Source of the DNA: Pseudophaeobacter sp. EL27
Lineage (GTDB): Bacteria > Pseudomonadota > Alphaproteobacteria > Rhodobacterales > Rhodobacteraceae
DNA length: 64,000 bases
Direction of reading: 5' to 3'
NCBI RefSeq assembly: GCF_900313025.1
Contig: NZ_OMPQ01000011.1
Location: forward strand, 411,551-475,550
Shown here piece by piece: positions 18,909 to 26,932 of this stretch. Under the pieces are notes generated by a model. The model did not search any database and was not told where the DNA came from. It saw only the letters and a program-made list of their open reading frames with translations. Position 1 is the stretch's first letter, and each line of letters starts with the position of its first letter. The translations under genes were made by a program, and so were the position numbers.

Positions 18909-19604
18909 ATGAACAGTGAATATTCCGCACAAGGATGTGTCCTTTCCCGCTCGCTTCTAACCATCCAAGACATTGCGCCGATTGGCTCTGCTATTCTGAG
19001 TGTGATCAAAGAGCATTTGCCAGAGGCGACCTCCATCCAAGATCCTAAATGGGTTCAGTTTGCCAGCGAGAACCCTGAAATTGTGAGTGCAGTATATGAC
19101 AAGCTGCAAGGCCATCCTGCGCTGTTAGCGCTTGGCCAAACCCCAAACATCACCAACGTTATAAAGTCTTTGATTGACGCGCCTGTGATCTATCATAAAA
19201 TCCCACTTCGCATAGATGTTCCATTTGAAAACAAAGAGTTAGCTTTCTGGCATCAAGATGATTTCTATGTGCAAGGAAACCAAAGTGAAGTCACAGTATG
19301 GATTCCACTACAGGATACTTTTGCCCACACTGGAGCGTTGTCAGTCATGAAGGGTAGCCACGTGAACGGCGCTATTCCGCATTCTTACAAGGTCGGAAAA
19401 AAGTCTCTACCTGTGGGGGTGTTCGATGCCCCCATAAACATCGTCGAAATGAACAAGAGCGATGTTCTGTTCTTTAGCTCATACCTCATTCATTCTTCTA
19501 ATCTGAACATTTCTGAGCAAATACGCTATTCGATCCAACTGCGCTATTCTGCGGCTTCCGCGGGTGTACAATCGAGTCTAATGAAGGGTTTCACCCATGT
19601 CTAA
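18909..19604 (+). CDS. Phytanoyl-CoA dioxygenase (PhyH) family protein
   Basis: This 231-residue non-heme iron/2-oxoglutarate oxygenase has iron ligands His115 and Asp117 in 'AFWHQDDFYVQG' and the distal His in 'SSYLIHSSNLN'. An arginine for 2-oxoglutarate is in 'EQIRYSIQLRY'. 'TVWIPLQDTFAHTGALSVMKGSH' is the typical central strand of PhyH proteins acting on small molecules or sugar-linked substrates. The start at 18909 has GAGG 5 bases upstream. The gene is clearly more AT-rich than its surroundings, and its 3' end overlaps the methyltransferase gene by 8 bases. Both lie between two IS relics, which suggests horizontal origin. Substrate is unknown. Confidence 0.82.
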   Translation: MNSEYSAQGCVLSRSLLTIQDIAPIGSAILSVIKEHLPEATSIQDPKWVQFASENPEIVSAVYDKLQGHPALLALGQTPNITNVIKSLIDAPVIYHKIPLRIDVPFENKELAFWHQDDFYVQGNQSEVTVWIPLQDTFAHTGALSVMKGSHVNGAIPHSYKVGKKSLPVGVFDAPINIVEMNKSDVLFFSSYLIHSSNLNISEQIRYSIQLRYSAASAGVQSSLMKGFTHV

Positions 19605-20367
19605 TTCTGATGTCAAACACAGTCGCGAACCGCTTAACCAATCCAAAGGCGATCTCGATCAGTTTTCCGCTATGGAAACTTTGTTCCAATCCGAAACGGA
19701 CAGTCTGGTGAACCGTTTGGATGCCTTCCCCAAATACGCTTCGCGCCAATCAATCGCCAAATTTCTGACAAAGTATGAGATTTTTCAGAAAATTCTGCAT
19801 GTGAACGGATCAATTGTTGAAGGGGGCGTTTTGCACGGTGGCGGAACTTTGGGTTGGGCAAAACTGTCGTCCATTCTTGAACCCACAAATCATACTCGCA
19901 AAATTATCGGCTTTGACACGTTTGATGGATTTCCATCGGTGGACGAGAAAGATCTCGTTGGAAATGATGGAACATTAACAAAAGTTGGTGAACTCAAGGG
20001 ATCCGCGCGCGGCAGTGTTGACGAAGCCGTCCGAGTTTATGACCTGAATCGCCCATTAAGTCACATACCCAAGGTAGAATTGGTACAAGGTGACATCGCC
20101 CAAACAGCACCGGTCTATCTAGAGGAAAATCCACATTTGGTGGTCAGTCTTTTGTACCTTGATGTGGATTTGTATGAGCCGACCAAGGTTCTTTTGGAAA
20201 CTTTTTTACCGCGTATGCCCAAAGGGGCCATTGTCGTTTTTGACGAACTGAATGCAAAAATGTTCCCAGGTGAGACCGTTGCTGTGGACGAAGTCTTGGG
20301 GTTACGAGACATCAACATCCAGAGGTTTCCGTTTGATTCATATGTTTCTTATGCGGTCTTGGAATGA
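19597..20367 (+). CDS. TylF/MycF-type O-methyltransferase
   Basis: This 256-residue SAM-dependent methyltransferase resembles the macrocin O-methyltransferase (TylF) family, which methylates hydroxyls on sugars. SAM-binding 'GSIVEGGVLHGGGTLGWAKL' lies near residues 71-90, 'IIGFDTFDGFPS' is the acidic loop, and 'LLYLDVDLYEPTKVLLE' followed by 'IVVFDELN' carries the metal-binding aspartates of this family. It is AT-rich and translationally overlapped with the PhyH gene. An oxygenase plus a sugar methyltransferase suggests modification of a surface glycan or small metabolite, which is inference. Confidence 0.85.
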   Translation: MSNSDVKHSREPLNQSKGDLDQFSAMETLFQSETDSLVNRLDAFPKYASRQSIAKFLTKYEIFQKILHVNGSIVEGGVLHGGGTLGWAKLSSILEPTNHTRKIIGFDTFDGFPSVDEKDLVGNDGTLTKVGELKGSARGSVDEAVRVYDLNRPLSHIPKVELVQGDIAQTAPVYLEENPHLVVSLLYLDVDLYEPTKVLLETFLPRMPKGAIVVFDELNAKMFPGETVAVDEVLGLRDINIQRFPFDSYVSYAVLE

Positions 20368-20659
20368 TGACGCGAACGAATTGCACTGCAGTAGGTGTCT
20401 TGGAAGACCAATAATTATTTTATGCTGCCTAGCATTTTGTCCCCTGAATCAACGGCGTACATCTATGTACCTGCCAGCAAAGAACAGCGGCTTGCTCCGG
20501 TTTTCGGTTTAAACTGCAGCCACAGTCACAATGCATACTAAACTCGAAACTGCTCTCGCTGCAGCATGAACGAATGTCAGCTATTGGCGGATCTTTCCGG
20601 TCCCTGTAGGCCGCACCTGCAAAATACTGCGGCTGCGCTCTGGGTCTGAAGTGAGCGAA
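20368..20659. other. Gap between cargo genes and IS copy 2
   Basis: These 292 bases show no convincing gene, terminator or repeat. Short frames here do not look coding. Confidence 0.5.
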
Positions 20660-21954
20660 TTCTGTTGAAAAACTCTTGTTGATTTGAGGAGCTATGGCTG
20701 ATTCAATTTACCTGTAAATGCAGGGGATTGACGATGTTAGGACCGAAGCAAGAAGCCCAGGGCGCACTGTTTTACGAGTTCTCGATATCCGATCCTGTGC
20801 CACAAGATCTTCTGCTACGGTCAATTGACCGGTTCGTCGATTTGGACGACATCCGTCAGTATCCCGCAGATTTTGCAGCCAATCAGGCCTCCCATCCACT
20901 GCCCGGCAATGCGTTGTAAATGCATGACTGGGGATCGATCCTGAACTGCTGATCCGAATGTTGCTGGTGGACTATTGTTTGGGCATTCGGTCGGAACGCC
21001 GCCTTTGTGAGGAAGTGCATCTGAACCTCGCATATCGTTGGTTCTGTCGTCTCGATCTTTCTGACCCCATACCCAATCATTCGACATTTTCCAAAAATCG
21101 GCACCGGCGCTTTCGGGAGGGCAAACTGCTGCGCCACCTGTTTGAGAAGGCCGTCGCACGTTGCATTGCAGATGGTTTGGTGACCGGACAACGCCTTGCG
21201 GAAGATGCCAGCTTGATCGAGGCCGACGCGACCAATCAGAACTCCACGCCAAAGGAAGATTGGGATCGCAGTACCATTGATCCAAACGATGCGCCGCGTG
21301 CTGTGAGGGAGGATTTAGATGTCTTGGAGGACGCGGCTTTTGGTGCTGCGTCCACCGTGGAACCCAAATTTACGTCCCATTCCGATCCATCCAGCCAGTG
21401 GACAGCGGCTCGTAAAGGACCAGCGTTCTTTGGCTATACCACCAATTACCTGATTGATACTGATCACAGCGTGATCGTCGATGTGGAAGGCACAAGATCC
21501 ATCCGACAAGCAGAAGTTGGGTCCGTGCGCGCCATGTTGGATCGGATCAAGGAACAGCATAATATTGACCCAGAACGGCTTATTGCAGACAGCGCTTATG
21601 GATCAGGGCCAATGCTGGGATGGCTCGTTGACCGCGAGGAACACGAGGATGCTCGACAGGTCGCCCGCGACATTGCAAAGACCAAGCAATATGCCATGTC
21701 AATGCGTCTGCGAAAGAAGGTCGAAATGTTGTTTGCGCACCTCAAACGTATCCGTGGTCTCGGACGGCTGAGATTACGTGGTCCATGCGGCGCAAATGAC
21801 GAATTCCTCCTCGCCGCAACCGCCCAGAACCCCCGCAAATTGGCCAAGATCTTTTCTGCACCGCAACAAATGCGCAAAGCCTGATAAGAAAGGTGCTCGC
21901 ACTCTGTTTGAACCGCTACTTTCTGTGGTCGCAACACGTTGTTTTTCCACAGAA
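20660..21954 (+). mobile_element. IS1182-like element, copy 2 (decayed)
   Basis: The left end TTCTGTTGAAAAACTC (20660-20675) and right end GTTTTTCCACAGAA (21941-21954) are imperfect inverted repeats of each other and match copy 1. The element is shortened to about 1.3 kb by an internal deletion. Confidence 0.78.
20734..21884 (+). pseudogene. IS1182-like transposase, frameshifted and internally deleted
   Basis: The N-terminus 'MLGPKQEAQGALFYEFSISDPVPQD' matches copy 1. After codon 51 the sequence departs from copy 1 for roughly 50 bases and reaches a stop at 20919. The transposase frame resumes near 20940 ('DPELLIRMLLVDYC') and stays open to 21884. A second lesion is an in-frame loss of about 90 codons between 'GWLVD' and 'REEHEDARQ', which removes the Cys-rich segment present in copy 1. 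The segment lost from copy 1 ('DTDHSVIVDVEGTRSIRQAE') is intact here. Not functional. Confidence 0.8.
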
Positions 21955-22015
21955 TCGACGGAGAGCTGCCGTTAGCTGCGCTGCGGAGAACGACAGCTGT
22001 GTTGAGGTTTTCTGA

Positions 22016-22606
22016 TCAGCGGGCGCGGCGGCAGGTGGCGAGCTGGGCCTGATACATCTGCGCGCGAGCTTCGACCTTGCTGGCGACGCGCAAGAGCCAG
22101 GTTTTGGCTTTGTAGGTGCCGCGGGCATAGCCGGTGTGGCCATCGTGATAGGCCAGATACTGGTTGCGCGCGTCATACAATTGGATGCCATTCTTCTCGA
22201 GGCTTTTGTTCATATACCAGCCCATGAAATCGGTGGCGTCCTCGATCCGGTCGCGTTTGGCGCGGCGGCGTCCGGTGTCGCGTTTGTAGTCCTCCCAGGT
22301 GCCATCCAGGGCCTGACCATAGCCATAGGCGCTGGATTGCCGCCCCATAGGAATCACCCCCAGCAGGTATTTATGCGGGGTGCGGGCATTGCCGCGGAAT
22401 TTGCTTTCCTGATGGATGGTGGCCATCTGCACATGGATGGGCACGCCCCAACGGCGCTCAGTCGCGCGAAAGGCGTTCAGGTATTTGGGCCGCTCCTTGA
22501 TGATACTACACGCATTGTCCAGATTGCGGGGCGGGGTATTGGGACCACCACCACCGCAGGATGCGACGACCAGAAGAAGGGCGAGTGCGACGATGATTCT
22601 GCTCAT
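22016..22606 (-). CDS. Lytic-transglycosylase-like lipoprotein
   Basis: This 196-residue protein has a lipoprotein signal (hydrophobic run then 'VVASC', lipidation at about Cys17), so it is likely anchored in a membrane facing the periplasm. The SLT-like fold shows the probable catalytic glutamate in 'ATIHQESKFRGNA', followed by 'SAYGYGQALDGTWEDY' and 'YLAYHDGHTGYARGTY', typical of muramidase-type transglycosylases. It would cleave peptidoglycan glycan strands. The start at 22606 has AGAGG upstream. The frame further up to 22711 overlaps the permease gene and is not supported. It lies 61 bases behind the AEC permease on the same strand. Confidence 0.85.
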   Translation of the reverse strand: MSRIIVALALLLVVASCGGGGPNTPPRNLDNACSIIKERPKYLNAFRATERRWGVPIHVQMATIHQESKFRGNARTPHKYLLGVIPMGRQSSAYGYGQALDGTWEDYKRDTGRRRAKRDRIEDATDFMGWYMNKSLEKNGIQLYDARNQYLAYHDGHTGYARGTYKAKTWLLRVASKVEARAQMYQAQLATCRRAR

Positions 22607-22667
22607 TGCCTCTGCCTCATTTGATTTATTTTTTTGCCATCCTAGCGAATTTTGACAAAAGAGAAAA

Positions 22668-23555
22668 TCACAAATCGAGCAAAAGCGAGAGCACCAGGGG
22701 CAGGGCAGCAATCGCCATCAGGGTGGAGACCACCACAAGCCCGGCAACAGCCTCTGCTTCGGCGCCAAATTTTTCGGCCAGCAGATAGGAGGTGACGGCA
22801 ACCGGGGTAGCCAGTTGCAGAACTAACACGCCAAAGGCGATCTCATCCAGGCCAAAGGCAAGCCCCAGCCCCCAGCCAATGGCAACGCTGGCGCAGAGTT
22901 TGGCCAGGGAGAGCAAAATCGCCAGACCGGTTTTCCCCGGAGTGAGCCGGGCGATGGCCACGCCCAGGGTGATCAACATCATTGGAATGGCCATCTGGCC
23001 AATGAGGTCCAGCGCATTTGTCAGAAACTTGGGCGTCTGCCAGTCCTGCCACAGGAACAGCGCGCCCAGTAGCGTGGTCCAGACCATCGGTTCCCGCAGA
23101 GCCTTGGCGCCGCCGCCTTTGCCTGCCACCAAAGACAGGCCCAGGGTGAAGGACAGTATGGCTGAGACCGCCAGCATGGCCACCGCATAGCCCAGTCCCG
23201 CCTCGCCAAAAGCAAAGAGCGCCAGAGGGATGCCGAGATTGCCGGTATTGCCAAAAATGAAAGGCGCCAGATAGGTTTGCCGGTTCAGGCGCCCGGTCTT
23301 GATCAGCAGGGTTCCCACCAGTGCAAGCAGCAAATGCCCCAGAATGGCGGCGATGACAAAAACCCCGAGGGCAGATTTATCCAGCTCGGTTTTCATCAGC
23401 GCGGTGAAGATCAGGGCGGGCACCGCGAGGGTCATGGCCAGGCGGGTGACAAACTGAATTCGGTATTCAAATCCGAGTTTCACCCAGGTAAAGCCAACCC
23501 CTGCAAGCAGGAAAACAGGGGCCGTTATTTCGAGCACTGTCAAAGCCAGGTTCAC
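22668..23555 (-). CDS. AEC family permease
   Basis: This 295-residue integral membrane protein of the auxin-efflux-carrier family has about ten hydrophobic segments in two halves. Family marks are 'PALIFTAL' in the first half, 'FIFGNTGNLGIPLALFAFGEAGLGYAVAML' at the crossover helix and 'LATPVAVTSYLLAEKFGAEAE' in the second half. Bacterial relatives carry malate, malonate or other organic acids. The substrate here is unknown. It may share a transcript with the downstream lipoprotein gene. Confidence 0.88.
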   Translation of the reverse strand: MNLALTVLEITAPVFLLAGVGFTWVKLGFEYRIQFVTRLAMTLAVPALIFTALMKTELDKSALGVFVIAAILGHLLLALVGTLLIKTGRLNRQTYLAPFIFGNTGNLGIPLALFAFGEAGLGYAVAMLAVSAILSFTLGLSLVAGKGGGAKALREPMVWTTLLGALFLWQDWQTPKFLTNALDLIGQMAIPMMLITLGVAIARLTPGKTGLAILLSLAKLCASVAIGWGLGLAFGLDEIAFGVLVLQLATPVAVTSYLLAEKFGAEAEAVAGLVVVSTLMAIAALPLVLSLLLDL

Positions 23556-23640
23556 AGACTGTTTCCTCTAAATTTTGCTTCAAGAGTTGGACATCTGCCA
23601 GCGTTTTGCGCTAGTAACAAGTCACGGAGACAGTCTGCCA

Positions 23641-23967
23641 ATGCTAAGAACACGCGCCAAATATAATCTGGGACAGGTTGTCCGGCACCGGAAACACCCG
23701 TTTCGCGGCGTGGTTTTTGATGTGGATCCAGAGTTCGAGAACACGGAAGAGTGGTATGAATCCATTCCCGAGGACAGTCGCCCGGTGAAAGATCAGCCGT
23801 TCTATCACCTGCTGGCAGAGAATGATCAGACCTACTATGTGGCCTATGTCTCGGAACAGAATCTGGTTGCGGATTATTCCGGTGAACCGATCAGCCACCC
23901 GGACCTGCCGGAGATGTTTGATCAGTTTGATGGCGCCGCCTATGCGCTGCAGTATCAGCTCAACTGA
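23641..23967 (+). CDS. hspQ: Heat shock protein HspQ
   Basis: This 108-residue protein of the YccV/HspQ family begins 'MLRTRAKYNLGQVVRHRKHPFRGVVFDVDPEF' and continues 'QPFYHLLAENDQTYYVAYVSEQNLV', which are diagnostic. HspQ modulates Lon specificity and destabilises mutant DnaA in enterobacteria. I set the start at 23641 because the homology starts there. It is divergent from the AEC permease and is followed by a family-1 repeat. Confidence 0.93.
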   Translation: MLRTRAKYNLGQVVRHRKHPFRGVVFDVDPEFENTEEWYESIPEDSRPVKDQPFYHLLAENDQTYYVAYVSEQNLVADYSGEPISHPDLPEMFDQFDGAAYALQYQLN

Positions 23968-24041
23968 GCCGCAGCACCGCTTTATCACCCCTTTTTGAAA
24001 TCACCTGAAATTGCTGCTCCCTTGGCAGATCTTGCCAGGGT

Positions 24042-24135
24042 GGGGCTCCCGCCCCCTGTTTCAGAACTGGCTGCGCCAGCCTGACAGGCGTTGGGCCGGG
24101 CGCCGTTCCTTCGGCCCGGCGCGGTTGTGCCCTGC
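24042..24135 (+). repeat. Structured intergenic repeat, family 1, copy D
   Basis: GGGGCTCCCGCCCC is followed by a fourth version of the central hairpin at 24067-24079 (CTGGC, loop TGC, GCCAG), then CGTTGGGCC at 24089-24097 and a GCGCGGTTG tail. It sits between hspQ and the convergent gamma-glutamyltransferase gene, in the hspQ orientation. Confidence 0.75.
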
Positions 24136-24162
24136 AGTGAGATTGGGGCTGAACTGAAGGGG

Positions 24163-25740
24163 TCAATAGCCGAGGGCGCACCCGTCTTTGCGTGGATCGC
24201 TGGCCCCTTCGAGCACCCCATTTGAATGGATCTTGATGGCCTGAGCGCCGCCAATCGCCGTGGCCGGGATCTGGACCCTGTGCCCAAGGTCGCTCAGCTC
24301 CTGGCGGACCTGATCACTGTAGCCGCGTTCGACGTTGAGAATGCCGCCATCCGAAAAACTGCGCGGGCTATCGATGGAGGCCTGGGGCTCCATGTCAAAA
24401 TCCTGCAGGTTGGACACAAATCGGGCATGTCCATTGGGCTGATAGGCACCACCCATCACCCCAAAGGGCATCATGACACGCCCCTCCTGGCGCAGCATCC
24501 CAGGAATGATGGTATGCATCGGGCGTTTGCCAGCTGCGAGCTCGTTCGGGTGCCCCTGTTGCAGAGTAAAGCCGGCGCCGCGGTTTTGCAGCAGAATGCC
24601 GAATTTGTCAGAGGCGAGGCCGGAGCCAAAGCCGTGAAAGATCGAGTAGATCAGCGAGACGGCCATCTGATCCTTGTCCACCACGGTGATATAGATGGTG
24701 TCTTTGTGAATGGCTTCGGTGAGCGGTGCGGCGGCAGCCATGGCGCGTTTGGGATCGATCAGCGCTGCAAGACGGCTGGCTGTTTCTGGTGCCAGCATAT
24801 GGTCGAGGTGCTGCATATGTGCGGGATCAGCCAGGAATCGGTTGCGCGCATCATAGGCCAGTTTGGCGGCCTCAGCCTCGATATGGGCGCGCTGAGAGCC
24901 GAGGGGATCCATTGATGAGAGGTCAAAATGCGATAGGATATTGAGCATCAACAGCGCGGTAGCCCCTTGGCCATTGGGCGGATGCTCAACCAGATCCAGC
25001 CCTTTGTAGGGGGCGGAAACTGGGGTGACCCTGTCACAGGTAGCAGCAGCAAAATCGTCGATCCGGTGCGTGCCACCTGCGGCTTGCAGGGTGGCAACCA
25101 TGTCCTCGGCGATCTCCCCGGTGTAAAAGGCATCGCGGCCCTCCCGGGCAATACGGCGCAGCACTTCGGCCTGGCCGGGGGCCCGAAAGATCTGGCCAAC
25201 AGAGGGGGGCTTGCCGTCAAAGAGGTAGGCGTCACGCGCCGAGCCCTGCAGGGTATCCGCGTCCTTGGTCCAGTCAAAGGCCACACGTGGGGCAACCGGA
25301 ACGCCATTTTCGGCATAGTGAATGGCCGGGGCCAGCAGAGCGTCCAGACCCAGTTTCCCTTCGGTTTCCGACAGGTGGCAGAAGGTCTCAATCGCGGTGG
25401 GAATGGTGACCGCATCAGCGCTGCCCAGTGGAATGTTGGTGAGTTGTTGGTCGCGCAACGCCTGGGCTGACGCGCCTGCTGGTGCCCGCCCTGATCCATT
25501 CACGGCCTGGATCTCATCGCTGCCGCCGCGTGAAAAGAGTACAAAACAATCGCCGCCAATCCCGGTCATCTGCGGCTCGCAGATGCCCAGCAAGACAGCG
25601 CCGGCAATGGCCGCATCCATGGCATTACCGCCACGTTTCAGCATATCAATGGCGGCACCAGCTGCCAGCGGATGAGAGGTGGCACAAAGACCGTTCTGAG
25701 CAAAGACGGCAGAGCGTCCGGGGGATTGAAAGTCGCGCAT
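24163..25740 (-). CDS. ggt: Gamma-glutamyltransferase family protein
   Basis: This 525-residue Ntn hydrolase is made as one chain and expected to self-cleave before the catalytic threonine in 'KDTIYITVVDKDQMAVSLIYSIF'. The large-subunit part begins 'LCATSHPLAAGAAIDMLKRGGNAMDAAIAG', and the small-subunit part ends with 'YSDQVRQELSDLGHRV' and 'ASDPRKDGCALGY'. Members transfer or hydrolyse gamma-glutamyl groups, or act as cephalosporin-type acylases. No signal peptide is seen, so it is probably cytosolic, as in the YwrD branch. The start at 25740 has AGGAG upstream. Confidence 0.9.
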   Translation of the reverse strand: MRDFQSPGRSAVFAQNGLCATSHPLAAGAAIDMLKRGGNAMDAAIAGAVLLGICEPQMTGIGGDCFVLFSRGGSDEIQAVNGSGRAPAGASAQALRDQQLTNIPLGSADAVTIPTAIETFCHLSETEGKLGLDALLAPAIHYAENGVPVAPRVAFDWTKDADTLQGSARDAYLFDGKPPSVGQIFRAPGQAEVLRRIAREGRDAFYTGEIAEDMVATLQAAGGTHRIDDFAAATCDRVTPVSAPYKGLDLVEHPPNGQGATALLMLNILSHFDLSSMDPLGSQRAHIEAEAAKLAYDARNRFLADPAHMQHLDHMLAPETASRLAALIDPKRAMAAAAPLTEAIHKDTIYITVVDKDQMAVSLIYSIFHGFGSGLASDKFGILLQNRGAGFTLQQGHPNELAAGKRPMHTIIPGMLRQEGRVMMPFGVMGGAYQPNGHARFVSNLQDFDMEPQASIDSPRSFSDGGILNVERGYSDQVRQELSDLGHRVQIPATAIGGAQAIKIHSNGVLEGASDPRKDGCALGY

Positions 25741-26010
25741 AGACCACTCCTGTTGGGTTGCCCGGCAGGGTAGTGCAGCTGGTTGAAATGACAATAGAGT
25801 TTTCGCCACTGTTTGAGGGGCTCGATGGGCAGAGGCCAAGCACAGCGGAGATGGTCTAAGGGGGAATGTCCCTGGCGTCGCACGATCGGTGGGGGCTTGG
25901 ATGTCCGACGCCAGGAGAAGCTATGTCAGCTACGCGTTAACTACTGCCTGAGCCCTGCGGCGAGAGTGGGTCGAGAATGCGGCGCTTTTGCGGCGCACCT
26001 CCGGATTGAG

Positions 26011-26451
26011 TTACCCGATAGGCTTGGCAGGCATCTCAAAGAACAGCGACAAGAGGTTACGATCAAGCTGTCTTTCGTAGTGCAGACGACTGGTCAGCTC
26101 ACGGATAAGGTGCCAACCAAAGCCTCCCTCTGGCAGGGTTTCCAAGGGGCCGCTGATATCTGCAGGCAGACCAGCAGGGAGTTCGTCGTCGGGCAACGGG
26201 GGGCCGGTGTCGACAATGCGGATTTTTAGAATTTTTGGTGACAGATCACATTGGATACTAATCTCGCCGCCCAGGGTGTCTGCATAGGCGTGCTCAACAA
26301 TATTGTTCACTGCTTCCGTCAGGGCGATTTGCACATCTCCAGCCCGCTCTGCGGGCAGATCAATTCCGCGCAACCATTCCATCACTGCCGAGATACAGGA
26401 TCTGGCGGTTTGTTCGGTTGCTCTGAATGAATATGCAAAAGTTTCAGCCAT
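26011..26451 (-). CDS. RsbW-type anti-sigma/ATP-binding protein
   Basis: This 146-residue GHKL-type ATPase domain resembles serine kinases that act as anti-sigma factors. The N-box is 'IALTEAVNNIVEHAYADT', the Mg/ATP motif is 'IVDTGPPLPD', and the glycine lid is 'EGGFGWHLIRELTSRLHYER'. It lies 43 bases after the STAS gene on the same strand, the usual kinase-plus-antagonist pair of partner-switching systems. No sigma factor or PP2C phosphatase is present in this window. Confidence 0.88.
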   Translation of the reverse strand: MAETFAYSFRATEQTARSCISAVMEWLRGIDLPAERAGDVQIALTEAVNNIVEHAYADTLGGEISIQCDLSPKILKIRIVDTGPPLPDDELPAGLPADISGPLETLPEGGFGWHLIRELTSRLHYERQLDRNLLSLFFEMPAKPIG

Positions 26452-26494
26452 TCACTTCTCACTCCCCGCCTTTACGCGGTGCGTTGGACAGAAC

Positions 26495-26833
26495 TCAGGT
26501 CTTGTTTGCGCCAACGGCGTCATTCAGAGAGTCGTAGAGGGTGAAAATTGTATCCATACGCGTCAGGCGGAATACTTTTTCGACCATCGGTGTGGGGCCA
26601 GCCAGATCCAGACGGCGATCTCGCCCCAGTTGCTTCATGGCTGCCACTATAGCGCCCAGCCCGCTGGAATCGATGAACTGTACCAATGACAGATCAAGGA
26701 TAACGCGATCAGGACCGCTTTCGGTCTCAGAACGCATGTCTTCTTTGAATTGTATGGCCATGGCTGCATCGATGCGATCCGCATTTACAGTCACAATCTG
26801 TGCACCATCGGCCTCTGTACTTGTCAGGCTCAT
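26495..26833 (-). CDS. STAS-domain anti-anti-sigma factor
   Basis: This 112-residue SpoIIAA-like protein has its phospho-acceptor serine in 'FIDSSGLGAIVAAMKQLG'. In partner switching, the unphosphorylated form binds the RsbW-like kinase and frees its target. It is placed directly upstream of the kinase gene at 26011, so the two are probably co-transcribed. Confidence 0.9.
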   Translation of the reverse strand: MSLTSTEADGAQIVTVNADRIDAAMAIQFKEDMRSETESGPDRVILDLSLVQFIDSSGLGAIVAAMKQLGRDRRLDLAGPTPMVEKVFRLTRMDTIFTLYDSLNDAVGANKT

Positions 26834-26932
26834 AATGATCCCCCGGGAGTTTGTCTCAACGTATTTATACCAGTCTAGACCTCAATCCTTAGCATTCGGT
26901 ATGTTTATTGGCGACGATTGGAGGAAGATCTG

